Below are positions 1 to 10,299 of a stretch of DNA of 23,673 nucleotides, piece by piece. Position 1 is the first letter of the stretch, and each line of letters begins with the position of its first letter. This DNA comes from Phoronis australis (Eukaryota > Phoronida > Phoronidae), in NCBI GenBank assembly GCA_002633005.1, contig NMRA01000191.1, positions 242,466 to 266,138 of the forward strand, read 5' to 3'. The notes beneath the pieces were generated by a model. It ran no database searches. It was not told the origin of the DNA and worked only from the letters and a program-made list of their open reading frames with translations. A program made the translations under genes and the position numbers.

Positions 1-1801
1 TTGAGAAGGCAGTGTCAGGGAGTGACTCCTCAAGTACTGACAACTTGTGAAACATGTCACGTTGATAGCTTCTGTTGTAACCTAACCTAAGTTGAAGGGA
101 AAGCAGAACAGGATTAACCTGCAATTTGATTTAACAGAACATCAGATTTTACAGGGATAGCTGCAGACACTGAAATGACCTCAGAATACAGATAAATTGA
201 CCTCATAAGTAGACCCTACACATGCCAAACTATGGATATTCAAACTTGTCACCTGCACTTTAGTCAGTCACTCAGACTACACAAATGTTGCTCATTCCAA
301 TATAAACTCCCTCTCTCTGCCTCTGCACCTTAGCTAGTAACTCCGCACTAGGCTAGAATAGCAGTACACTGATAATAGTAAAAATGCTGGTTGTACTTAA
401 TCTAGCCTTTTTCACAATGGAATTATTTGTGATAACACGAGTAAACAAACAAACATGCAGATTAAACCAAATGCACAAGATTATTATTAGCCAGTGACAT
501 CAAAACTCAACCTTCTTTTTAATAAATAAATGATGTCAGCACCAAAATAACCCACAAATAAATATTTCAGATTACAATGCAAGGCTTTACAGTACCATCA
601 ACATGAATCTCTCTAGAAGTCCTAGTCAAACCTTTGCACTCAAAACTCACCTGAAAAATCAACTTTGAGAAAATCTACGAAATTTATACCGCCAATCATG
701 TGACGGGACTAGTTAACTTTCGAGTAAAAGTGGAGTCTGAGTTATGACAGTCAACTCTGACGCATGTTCTTAGACCAAAGCAGGCCCTTTACAGTAGTAA
801 ACCTGACATTTCTTGCTGAACTAAAATACCCAGCATTAAGCATTCGAGTTCCTACACAACTCTCTTTCTCAACTGGACATCACTAATCCACTTCAGTACA
901 CAAGTCCACCATCCAGGCATATGTCATAGAACTAAGACAACATCTGCCATGCCACACATCCATGGTTCCCATACTACAGCTGTTCCTATTGGTCAGATGG
1001 ACAGATTATATGAACTGTCCAAACTGTCAGGTAAGCAGGAAACAACAGAATAGCTTAAATTCTACAAGAGCAGTCGTTCAAAAGCTAAAATCTCTAGTTC
1101 AGAATATTGAAGACATTCTACAACATTTGCAAAATTTATCAATTCATTTTTCAATTTGATATTTTCTCCTCATTTTCCTTACATGTATTTTGACATATCT
1201 TAAATGAGCAATTTGACACTGAGAAGAATTTGTCAAATCATTTTTTTCGAAAACTGCCCAGTGCTACAGATCACACTGGTCAATGTGATCTAAATATTTC
1301 TTCACCATTTCTGCAACAGAGATACAATCTACGTAACATAGTAAAGTCCTGTACCTGACAAGAATCAACTTGACAACTGTGAAGAGCATGTCATTATTAT
1401 CAGGCGAAACGAGAACTTTACAAACAAATCAATTATTTACTAAAGCACTTGTCTACGAGGTGCACAAAATGAACACAGAATTCATGATTGATTAATTACT
1501 GTGTACACCAAGGAATCCCCTTAAGGGACATGAAATACTAAGGAAACACTTCTCTACAGTTTGGGTTAAAATACGACGGAAAATTGAACATTTCTTATTA
1601 TTTTTTCAACAAAACATTTTTGGAAATTCTGATTTGCTGTCGGCATAATTTGTATAGCTTATCAGTCATTGAAAAACATTTAGTAAAATTTTGAGCGCAG
1701 CCAGTGAGTATTTGAGCCTCCAAAAGATAGAAAAAAAAACAATTTTAGCAATTGTTGTTTTGCTTCAAATTGATAAAATTTTACCATAATTGGAAACTGT
1801 T
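1..1801. other. Non-coding stretch left of the satellite
   Basis: This is AT-rich sequence with no frame of interest except a candidate plus-strand exon at 897-1030 (see findings). It is presumably KIF13 intron or the region 3' of it. No FHA, MAGUK-binding or CAP-Gly coding segment of KIF13 was recognised here on the minus strand. Confidence 0.5.
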
Positions 1802-3370
1802 ACAAGAGCAACATGGAGTATTGAAATGCGCCCGCGAATGCATTGCAAATGGAATGCTTTTAGGGTTGTTTATTTGTATCATCAAAATGGCCACTAGATA
1901 GCGCAAAATACATGGAATCCGTCTGAAAACCAAAAAATGTCATCCTTTCGTTAAAAGAAATCCATTTACCAAATTTCATTACAATTCATCCAGGAACTTC
2001 AGAGAAACAGAGGAAAATGAAAAAAATGAAATTGCCACTAGGGGGCACAGTGTTCGTTGGATCCGTCTAAAAGTTATCGTCTTTTCTTATTAACTTCATT
2101 TAAATACACGAGCTAAATTTAATAAAGATCCTGCAGAGGGCTTAGAAGATACAGGTATGGGTGCAAAAAAAACAAAACCACCACTAGGAGGCGCCACAGA
2201 AGTCGAAGTCGTCGGAAATTAATCGTCAACCGTCCCCTTCATAGAAAGAACATTCATGCCAACTTTCACAATCATCCTTAGAGTGGTTTAGTTGACAGAG
2301 GGACAGACGCCAAAAAACGCGAAAATAACAAAAATGGCCACTAGGTGGTGCAAAATACCTTGAATCAATACGAAGATGAATGGTTAGCGTCACCTCACTA
2401 ATAGATGTCTAGGTGCCAAATTTTATGGAAATCCGTTGAGAACCTTTGAAGATACGGAGGTAAACTTAAAAAAATATAATTGCCACTAGGGGACACACCG
2501 GTACACCGATATGTCCGAAAGTCGCCGTCGTCCGTTGTCAATTTCATATAAATACATTTGCTAAATTTAATAAAGATCCTGTTCAGCGCTTAGGAGATAC
2601 AGCCATGGGCGCAAAAACAAACAAAACTGCCACTAGGAGGCGCCACAGTAGTCAAAGTCGTCTTCTTCATAGTAAGAAAATATATGCCAATTTTCACAAT
2701 CATCCTTTGAGTGGTTTGGTTGTTAGAGGGGCAGACGCCAAAAAACGACTCGAAAATAGTAAAAATGGCCAATAGATGGCGCAAATGTCTCAAATCTATC
2801 CGAAAACGGGAGGATAGCATCAACTTATTAATAGATGCCTACGTGCCAAATTTCACGAAATTCGGTTAAGGACCTTTGAAAATACAGAGGTAAACGTAAA
2901 AAACTAAAATTGCCACTAGGGGCACAGCGGTATTTGGGTCGGTCCGAAACTCGTCGCCCTCTGTCTTCAACCCCATAGGAACACACCTGCCAAATTTCAA
3001 TAAGATCCTGCAAAGAGTTTAGGAGATACAGCCGCGGACGCCGGACGACAGACNACAAGAGCAACACGGAGCGTTGAAATGCGCCCACGAATGCATTGCA
3101 AATGGTATTCTTTTGGGGTTGTTTATTTGTATCATCAAAATGGCCACTAGATAGCGCAAAATACATCGAATCCGTCTGAAAACCAGAAAATGTCATCGTT
3201 TCGTTAATAGAAAACCATTTACCAAATTTCATTAAAATTCATTGAGGAACTTCAGAGAAACAGAGAAAAATGAAAAAAATGAAATTGCCACTAGGGGCAC
3301 AGTGTTCGTCGGATCCGTATAAAAGTTATAGTCTTTTCTTATTAACTTCATATTAATACACGGGTTAGAT
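1802..3370 (+). repeat. Satellite-like element of ~145-bp monomers, one and a quarter copies
   Basis: A leader (ACAAGAGCAACATGGAG, then GCGAATGCATTGCAAATGG) is followed by monomers of about 145 bp that come in three variants repeating as a-b-c, a higher-order unit of about 440 bp. Each monomer contains a CCACTAG-type box at 1891, 2035, 2181, 2338, 2483, 2630, 2769 and 2913, and shares blocks such as TGCCAAATTTCA and GGAGATACAG. The first copy ends with GACGCCGGACGACAGAC at 3053. A second copy restarts with the same leader at 3055 and carries boxes at 3144 and 3288 before similarity stops near 3370. Short open frames in the array are on the non-conserved strand, are interrupted, and are not genes. 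Confidence 0.9.
3054..3054. other. Ambiguous base (N) at the satellite copy junction
   Basis: This is the only N in the window. It sits between the tail of one satellite element copy and the leader of the next, where short-read or Sanger assemblies often collapse or misjoin. Confidence 0.99.
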
Positions 3371-3532
3371 ATGGAGCCACTTGAATTTCTACGATCACAA
3401 TCTGCATTTTAGGAAAACTGTCCTCGTATCACAATAAGTTGCAAAATGATTTACCTCCAGATGGCTTGCCGTCCTGCCAACTGCCAACTGCTCAGAATTA
3501 TTGAGGTCAGGTTCAAAAACACGAAAGAGCAT

Positions 3533-3760
3533 ACAGTACAAGCCAAAAGTACTAAGACGAAATGACCTGGAATTCCCCCCGTCATGACGGCTAGACGGAT
3601 GCCAAATTCCGTGTCAGAGTAGTCTCCCCTGATGACCGGGAGTGAACAGGAATTACGAGGAAAGTTATCAAGGTGACTACCCCATTCTGTAATAACACTT
3701 TTCTTGCCTCAATAGTTATTACAAGCCATTTTTTCTGTTAACAGAAGTAGCAGTCACAAC
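3533..3760 (+). repeat. Dispersed intronic repeat, family 1, copy 1
   Basis: This segment aligns along its length with 7045-7285. Shared landmarks in the same order are ACAGTACA, AAAAGTA, AAATGACC, GAATTCCCCCC, GTCAGAGTA, CTCTCCCCTGATGAC or its one-base variant, GGAAAGTTA, CATTCTGTAAT, and AGCCATTTTT followed by TGTTAACAGAA. The copies have diverged by point changes and small indels. No ends or coding capacity are evident. Confidence 0.85.
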
Positions 3761-3810
3761 ATGGAAACAGTATTTATTTTGTCCTGTTCTGTAGGACTAG
3801 CAACTATGTA

Positions 3811-3825
3811 TGTGTGTGTGTGTGT
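3811..3825. repeat. Short TG microsatellite
   Basis: About seven TG units follow a TATGTA stretch. It is an ordinary intronic dinucleotide run. Confidence 0.9.
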
Positions 3826-5533
3826 TCACCAATATCTTGAACTTAACTCCTTTTTAGATGGCAAATCCCAGTTATACCATTGACACACTGACATTAGATG
3901 GCAAACTGATTCAGCACATTGACCTGTGAACAAACAGCAATGGAAACTGTACAAATTGTCCCATAATGCTAATTACGATAAAATATCCCTATTTCGGACA
4001 AAAATAATTGCCATTTTCTCATTTTTCAAGGTCTTCTTACATTGCTCAAGTGTCTAGAAGTTTTCAACATTTTGTGTAGCGTTAGACGTCATATAAAACT
4101 ACAACATGGCAAAGCATTAATTTGGTACCATATATATTACATGAAAAAATATGAATATAAATTGTCAACTGTCGGTCACATTGTCTGGTAAATTGGTGAG
4201 ATTTACCGCAATCACCAAGTTTATCAACACTGATAAACTGCATGCTGCGTCCCACCATGCACCATGTGAAGCAACCTGTCTAAACGTCAAGGCGGAAATA
4301 ATCCTTTAACTTGCACATGTGCAACAACACCAACATCAAGACAATTATTTGTACTAATGTGCACGGGCAACAAAGTGGCCTCTGACCAAACCCTTTCACA
4401 GTGCCACAGTCTTACAGACGGCCTGGGAAAACTAGATTTGGAACACAGAGCCTCTTGCATCCTGTCAATTTGAGCCAAACCAAAGTTACCACTTAAACAT
4501 ATAGTTAGTAAAGTAAGAAAAGACACGAAACTTACATTTACAGGTTGTTTATACCGCACAACCAAACAAATTACAGCATTCATTCAAACTATTCATACTT
4601 CTCGTATACTTCTGTGCAAAAACAAAAAAATTCCATCGTTCAGCATCACCAAACATCAAAAGCTATGCGCTTACACCCCTATAGTTATAATTACATCTTA
4701 ATTTTCAAGTCTTACCACATGAGCCACCCACCAACATAGTCAAGAGATCAATACCACCAATCGATGGAGCAAATAAAACAATTGATAACCTACTGCTCAC
4801 CCTCTAAGCAACACAGTGGACCTGAATGGGGTATTGATTACACTTTCTATTCACAACACATGGTCAGGGGCCACCCTCCTGTGCAGTTTGGCTCAGGACT
4901 TAGGATTCTGTGAGAACCCTTTTATCATTTTGATGCATAACATAAATTTTGCTCTGAATGTATTTTTGAATGGTCAGTGGACATTATAGATAATATCCTA
5001 CAACTGAGTGAGTGGCTTTTAGCAAACAAAGACAATGATGGATCATTTGCAACTGCATGTGGTTAAAGATCTAGTTTTCAACTATAACTGCACCACTTGA
5101 AGTGTTGTTTGAACGGTATTCAACTTCAAAGATAGGTGATATAATGCCTAAGCTACCAATACTGAACATCACCGGAGTCGAGAACACAAACAAGATTGGA
5201 CAGTTCAATTAATGCAATTTGAGTCCTTGTGACAGTTTTGCCAAACCACACAAGCCTGAATGCAGGTGTTTACAGACCTTCACAAATGAATGGTGACTGA
5301 TCGCATGGGACTTGTCACTTAGGGCTCTTTGACTGACTAGGGAGCAAATTAATTTGCGAAAAAAAACATGAGACAAGTCCTTGCACATTGTATACGGTTG
5401 TGTTTCGTGAGTGGTAAAAAGGTTCCCTGTGTGCCATTGTGTTTGCTGCAGTCAGGAGGCCATTTTTCATGACTGACTTAAGGCTAATAAACAGCTGAAT
5501 TCCATAAAAAAATAACTCCTAAACAGTTACAAT

Positions 5534-5747
5534 TATGAAATTGGTCTCAAATTGTTGCGTTCTCAAAGTAAACGTGATTTCTGGGTATTAAAATAATGTG
5601 CACATCATTATTGCTGGAGAGCAAGCTCAACAGTTCTGGCCTGTCGCTACTGCAGCTCATCTGATGCACCGACCAAAGTATCAAACAATAAAGATTCCCA
5701 GGAACGACTTGAACAGAGCAAGGAACAAGCTGAAACTAGTTTTGCAG
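5534..5747 (-). repeat. Dispersed intronic repeat, family 2, inverted copy
   Basis: Read on the minus strand, this segment matches 6726-6895. CAAAACTAGTTTCAGCTTGT corresponds to CAAAATTAGTCGCAACTTGT at one end, and ATTTGAGACCAATTTCATA is shared at the other. The middle is more diverged and differs in length. With the 6.7 kb copy it forms a long imperfect inverted repeat flanking the KIF13 exon at 6078-6212. Confidence 0.7.
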
Positions 5748-6077
5748 TGGTGAAAGGTCAAAATTAAAAGTTTGACGACGAATACTGGTTTATGTCAGCT
5801 TTAGACATCAAATTTTTCCTATATTCTTGTTTATACATCGCAGTTTAGGAATAATTTGTTATAAAAATTATCTGATTAACTTTTATAGCAAATGCGGATA
5901 TGTTTTCAGAGATTTACACTTTGCTAAAACATCCCATTATCACATTAAATTTTTTGTTTTGTGAAGTGTGTGGCAAAATCTGTGACGTGCGCCGTAAGTC
6001 ACTTTTCAAGAAATGAGCTTCACACTCCATCAGCCAGATGGCAGCACATCATTACTTTACACAGTCACAGCAGTTAC

Positions 6078-6212
6078 CTTCAGGTAGTAGACCAAGAGTT
6101 CATTCAAGCACGGGTCAGCATTAAGGTTCACCAGGAAGTGATTGCCCTGTTCCACTTTAATGCCTGACGTCTGAACGGAGATTCCCATCTTCTCTAAAGC
6201 TGCATGTCGTTC
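6078..6212 (-). CDS. KIF13: KIF13-type kinesin-3, end of coiled coil and start of FHA domain
   Basis: This internal exon of 135 bp encodes exactly 45 codons in phase 0. It begins ERHAALEKMGISVQTSG and ends HFLVNLNADPCLNELLVYYLK, minus a few residues of overlap with the preceding coil. The VNLNADPxLNELLVYYLK motif is the hallmark entry into the forkhead-associated domain of kinesin-3 proteins. The acceptor is ctttgtag before GAACGACATG and the donor is CTGAAG followed by gtaactg. The exon was too short and stop-bounded to stand out as an open frame and was found by reading the minus strand for family motifs. The preceding intron is 3976 bp. No further FHA exon was recognised in the remaining 6077 bp to the left edge, so the gene continues outside the window or in exons I could not see. 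Confidence 0.94.
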
Positions 6213-6295
6213 CTACAAAGAGCAAGTCGTGTCATTACAACACTATAAGTGCCAAAAGCTCCCTATTAAGACTTTACCCGCTCAACAGTGATACA

Positions 6296-6345
6296 ACCCT
6301 TACCGTAACCCTAAGCCTAACCTTAAGTGTATTTACCCTAGCTGT
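6296..6345. repeat. Degenerate CCCTAA-like interstitial tract
   Basis: Loosely spaced CCGTAACCC, CCTAAGCC, TAACCTTAA and ACCCTAG units resemble a decayed telomere-type repeat. It is too short and irregular to say more. Confidence 0.3.
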
Positions 6346-6725
6346 AACCAAAACCACACACATAACCAATACAGACTCACATAAATGAAAGAAATATTAT
6401 TTTTCCATCAAATGCAACAACCATAATTAGTTTTTTGACTATCTATTTAAATAAACACTACTAAAATGCAAGCACTTAGCGTTACTTTGGTACATTCCAA
6501 GTCAATCTCCCTGCAGGGGTCCACCACTCGAATCTTTTATTTCGTATGAGGCTCTCAGCTGTGTCACAAATTAAATTAATATAATGAAAAGCAATCGTCC
6601 TTCATTTTCTTGCATTTGGACGGCTTACAATGCAGTTACTTGATAACGCGCAGTAAATACTTTGAAGCGGCAATAATCTCACGTTAAGGCAAAGAAACTT
6701 TATTTTGATTTCGACAACTGACTGC

Positions 6726-6895
6726 TACAAAATTAGTCGCAACTTGTTCCTTACTATGAGGAGAAGTGATTTCAAGTCTTGCAAAGAACGGATAGTTTGT
6801 TATTTCTCAAGACTGTGCCCTGCTAGGCGAATAAATTGACGACTTGCAGAACCTCACACGTCTCAAGCAAGGAACGATTTGAGACCAATTTCATA
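6726..6895 (+). repeat. Dispersed intronic repeat, family 2, direct copy
   Basis: This is the partner of the inverted copy at 5534-5747. It continues to the right into sequence resembling 8435-8530 (AAGGAAC near the start, ATTTCATA, GACAGAAG, GGCTTTATAG or AGCTTTATAG, GTTTTA), so at least three copies of this family lie in 3 kb. Confidence 0.7.
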
Positions 6896-7044
6896 GCGGC
6901 AAGTCTGAATCAAAAACATTCTTATACTCTTATGACAGAAGCCAGCTTTATAGCCGGTTTAAAACAATGCCAGAGAATGAAATCACTCGATTTGTAAAAC
7001 TTCTCCACACCATCAATGTTAACTGGTTAAAACTACCTTCTAAA

Positions 7045-7285
7045 TACAGTACACACGCTAAAAGTATTCAGACAAAATGACCCAGAATTCCCCCCCCCCG
7101 CCCTATGATGACTGGGTGGTAACTGAACTCATCGTCAGAGTACTCTCCCCTGATGACTGAGAATGAAGGAGAATATTAACAGGAAAGTTAGCAAGGTGGA
7201 GAAGTCATTCTGTAATTGGAATTTTGACACCATCTTAGTTAAAACCAGCCATTTTTAGTGTTAACAGAATTAGCCGTCATGACGC
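7045..7285 (+). repeat. Dispersed intronic repeat, family 1, copy 2
   Basis: This is the direct copy of the segment at 3533-3760, 3.5 kb away and on the other side of the FHA-start exon of KIF13. It includes a run of ten C at 7090-7099 where copy 1 has six. Confidence 0.85.
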
Positions 7286-8434
7286 GAAATGGGATTTATC
7301 CGATTACTTTTGTCTTGTACATTAACTTCCTCATATACTATGACAACAACTCTATAATAAATCCCTAACCCATCAGTTTTGGATAGATCAGAAGACACAG
7401 ATACACGTAAAGCTTCACGTATTTCAAACAGTACCTGTCTCCAGCAAGTGAATAACTCCCACATAATCCAACAAAGCATTGTTCATCATTTAAAAAAGAA
7501 TCTAGTATACGTTACAGACTTAGTTGTAACAAATAACTTCTTGTTATCCATAACCTACACTGCACGCCATGTCTTGTCGCGAGTGAGCTGGTTAAGACCA
7601 GCTCGGATGACATCACCAGTCCTATCTATTTTAAACCAATTAACATCATCTCGGACGGCTGATTGCGTTAATTGTCTGAAGTTGTGGGGTATGTAATTAA
7701 CAAAGATGTTAGATTGGCGTACGATATAATTTTGCTAAGTAACATCGGGAAGAATGATTGAGCACCGTCAGTAAGAAAACACTCTACCAGTGTTGACGGT
7801 TTCCATATAGAAATACTGCAATGGACTCGATAAGAGTTTTTCATTTTTGTTACTGCTGTTTTTTCACAGCCGACGTCAGTGGCAAAAATTCCAAGAAGAC
7901 ATGACTTAGTTTTCATGCAGCTATGCAAAAAATAACTTCTAATTTAGACCACTTGATGTTATCAAACCAGCTTTTAATCAGTTCAAAACGGATTTCTGGG
8001 TTTGGGTAGAACGAGGTTCATAAATATCTTCAATAAATTGGATTGATTGATATATCACTTTATGCACTGAACACACCATAGTTGATACTTTGACAAAATG
8101 GTAGATAAATGTCTGGTTGGCACACTGTATCTACAAATGATACGGCACCTCAAAATTACTTTTACTACTGTATGTCAAGAATTAAGAAAAGCAATTATCT
8201 CTCCATAAAGTACATCTCTGTTAACGATGCTACAAACACACCTTCCTTCAGAAAACTAACTTTTGATGAAGACCACTAAGTGTTATACAATTGGTGTCAA
8301 CATGTTTCTGGTTTCTGGCCTTGGGAAAACAGGCAATTGGTTACTGAGAACAGGTTCAGAAAGCTGGCATTATCGTCTCAAACAAAAATAAATTCACAAA
8401 GTTCCCTCGCACAGAAACCACTCGTTGTCACAGT

Positions 8435-8530
8435 AAGGAACAAGTCTAGGCAAATTTCATACAGGTAAGCAGCCTAAATCAAATGACAGTTTCTTAGACA
8501 GAAGATGGCTTTATAGTAGTTTTAACCTCT
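8435..8530 (+). repeat. Dispersed intronic repeat, family 2, diverged copy
   Basis: This diverged copy of the right part of the family (compare 6868-6965) shares AAGGAAC, AATTTCATA, the GACAGAAG block and TTTATAG followed by GTTTTA. It has no coding frame. Confidence 0.5.
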
Positions 8531-8838
8531 ACTGAAAACATAGCAAACGATACTTAACGGATCATTTCAGCTCAGCGCAGAATAACTGTTAATGTTTCAT
8601 CCCACTCTAATCAGACAACTTTGCCACTCAATGACTTAAGGACCTATCGGCTGTGAGAACGCCCAAGACAATAACACTCAAAAATGTCTGACAATGGCTG
8701 GCTGTTTAAGAACAAAGACTTTCTGTGCAGTTATCACTACAGATGGTATATATTTCTACTCAACAGGGCTGTCAAGGGTTGAGAGTGTTTTGCGTCCAAT
8801 AATGAACTCACCACAATTGACTGTTAAAGATAATATGT

Positions 8839-8950
8839 TGTGTTAATGATGTAAATATTGCTAAAACACAATCTGCCTTAAAACACTGCCAACAGCGATT
8901 AATTACAAAACATGTCCTGTGTACACTAGCCAATGGCAAATTCTACTAAC
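8839..8950 (+). repeat. Recent duplication, copy 1
   Basis: This 112-base block starts TGTGTTAATGATGTAAAT and ends CTAAC. It is repeated at 8982-9093 with only two differences that I can see (T/C in GATGTAAAT, A/C in TACACT). It lies in the KIF13 intron between the coiled-coil and FHA exons. Confidence 0.97.
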
Positions 8951-8981
8951 TGTTGTTTTAGCTTTTACAATATGTTGACAA

Positions 8982-9093
8982 TGTGTTAATGACGTAAATA
9001 TTGCTAAAACACAATCTGCCTTAAAACACTGCCAACAGCGATTAATTACAAAACATGTCCTGTGTACCCTAGCCAATGGCAAATTCTACTAAC
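8982..9093 (+). repeat. Recent duplication, copy 2
   Basis: This is the second copy of the block at 8839-8950, offset by 143 bases, with a 31-base spacer between the copies. The near identity implies a recent local duplication or gene conversion. It has no coding frame. Confidence 0.97.
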
Positions 9094-10188
9094 ATTGTTC
9101 AAAATTTTACACGTTGGGGGACGTTACTGACAAAAAGTACAAAGGTTCACAAGGGAAACCAGGATTTCAAGCAGAGGGCACTTATATATCATATTGCCTG
9201 TGAGAGATGACACAATCCAAGACTAGGTTAGAAGGATTTTCTCTCCAGGACTCCAGAAATCCCTGGACATGCAAACCAGGTTTAAGCAATACCAGAAAAG
9301 TGAAATATTTAAATCACAGGGTAGTGCATGCCCTGATATACAAGGGTTCATCAGTTGACAAGCAACGCTGGGCTTCAAGAGCCAGTTTCCAGTATACCAA
9401 CAACATTATGTTATTACATGGCAATAAAAGTTCCAGAGGACAGCATTCAGCTCCACCTAGAGTTTGTCTATGTCTTGAATGGGTATTTGATGCAATGGGA
9501 TTTCACAGCATTTTTTATACATTGTTTGCAATCATCATGCCGTCAACAGTCAACAGCCAAACTAACGCTGTTCCACACCGGGATAATCAAAAGGTCAGGT
9601 CAAAATGTGCTTCGTCTTTGTCATCTCAACCCATATCACACATCAGAATTTGAAAATGAAGCGAAAGTCTCTTTACAGTGCTCCCAACTTTACCAAGGTG
9701 TACACCACACTTACAGACCAATGGGAAAAGTGCCTTGGAATAACCATATGATTGACTGGGACAATACTAACAACAAGTGTTTCAGATGAGTAAGAGAATT
9801 TGTTCATATCAGGAAAGGTGGCAATATGTGTGCTGTGTTCAGTATGACTGTAACTGATGACATACATTGCATAGCTATGATAGAAAACAACAACAGAGGG
9901 CGTTCACCTTCCTCCATGTAATAACACTTATGAGGAACCTACTGAGTCCATTCATGTTTAAGCAATAGTCTGACATAACGTGCCCGCATTTTGAGAAACA
10001 GTTCGATGCTCATTATTTAGTGGAGAAAACTGGTTCTCAAAATTCGACAACGTTGTATCAAACCATTACCCATGTTTACAAATACCAAAGCGCTTGAGTG
10101 ACCAAACATTCCCTGGACTTACCTACCAGTTCCAGGCAATGCCTGGAGAGTGGTTTTTCTTAGCGTCAGTATTGTTAAAAACACTTAC

Positions 10189-10299
10189 ACTATGAATGCG
10201 TTCGGTTTCCTGTAATTTTTCCTCCCACGTCTTCGACATCTCAGTCATGAGTTTCTCTGACTCCTCAAGTCTCTCCTTTAAATCCGGAGCCTTTAGACT
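10189..10299 (-). CDS. KIF13: KIF13-type kinesin-3, first coiled coil
   Basis: This internal exon of 111 bp (37 codons, phase 0 at both ends) encodes SLKAPDLKERLEESEKL and then a TWEEKLQETERIHS stretch. This matches the segment following the neck coil in KIF13 proteins, where a short proline-containing linker leads into a coiled coil. In kinesin-3 this coiled coil can fold back onto the neck or motor to keep the motor inhibited until cargo binds; that is family knowledge, not visible here. The acceptor is cttgcag before AGTCTAAAG and the donor is CATAGT followed by gtaagtg. It lies 859 bp downstream of the neck-coil exon. The open frame running past the donor is intron read-through. Confidence 0.92.

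Larger units (their letters stand above)
3371..6077. other. KIF13 intron or flank, repeats only
   Basis: Apart from the repeat copies at 3533-3760 and 5534-5747 and the TG tract, I see no exon, RNA gene or regulatory signal. The frame on the minus strand at 4287-4583 has no recognisable domain. Confidence 0.5.
6213..10188 (-). other. KIF13 intron between coiled-coil and FHA exons
   Basis: This intron of 3976 bases is defined by the donor gtaagtg after 10189 and the acceptor tttgtag before 6212. It holds most of the dispersed repeats and the 112-base duplication. Overlapping plus-strand frames at 9207-9789 are not supported as genes. Confidence 0.85.

Noticed and set aside
2590-3232. Minus-strand open frames across the satellite
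   Set aside because: They traverse non-coding repeat monomers, one spans the N, and monomer indels do not preserve frame.
7379-7928. Converging frames of 105 and 86 codons
   Set aside because: They lie in intronic repeat-flanking sequence, show no domain, and have no supporting splice signals.
9207-9789. Two overlapping plus-strand open frames of 148 and 144 codons, the longest outside the real genes
   Set aside because: They lie in different frames of the same intronic DNA and have no recognisable domain or gene-like composition. They are opposite to KIF13 and flanked by ordinary intron.
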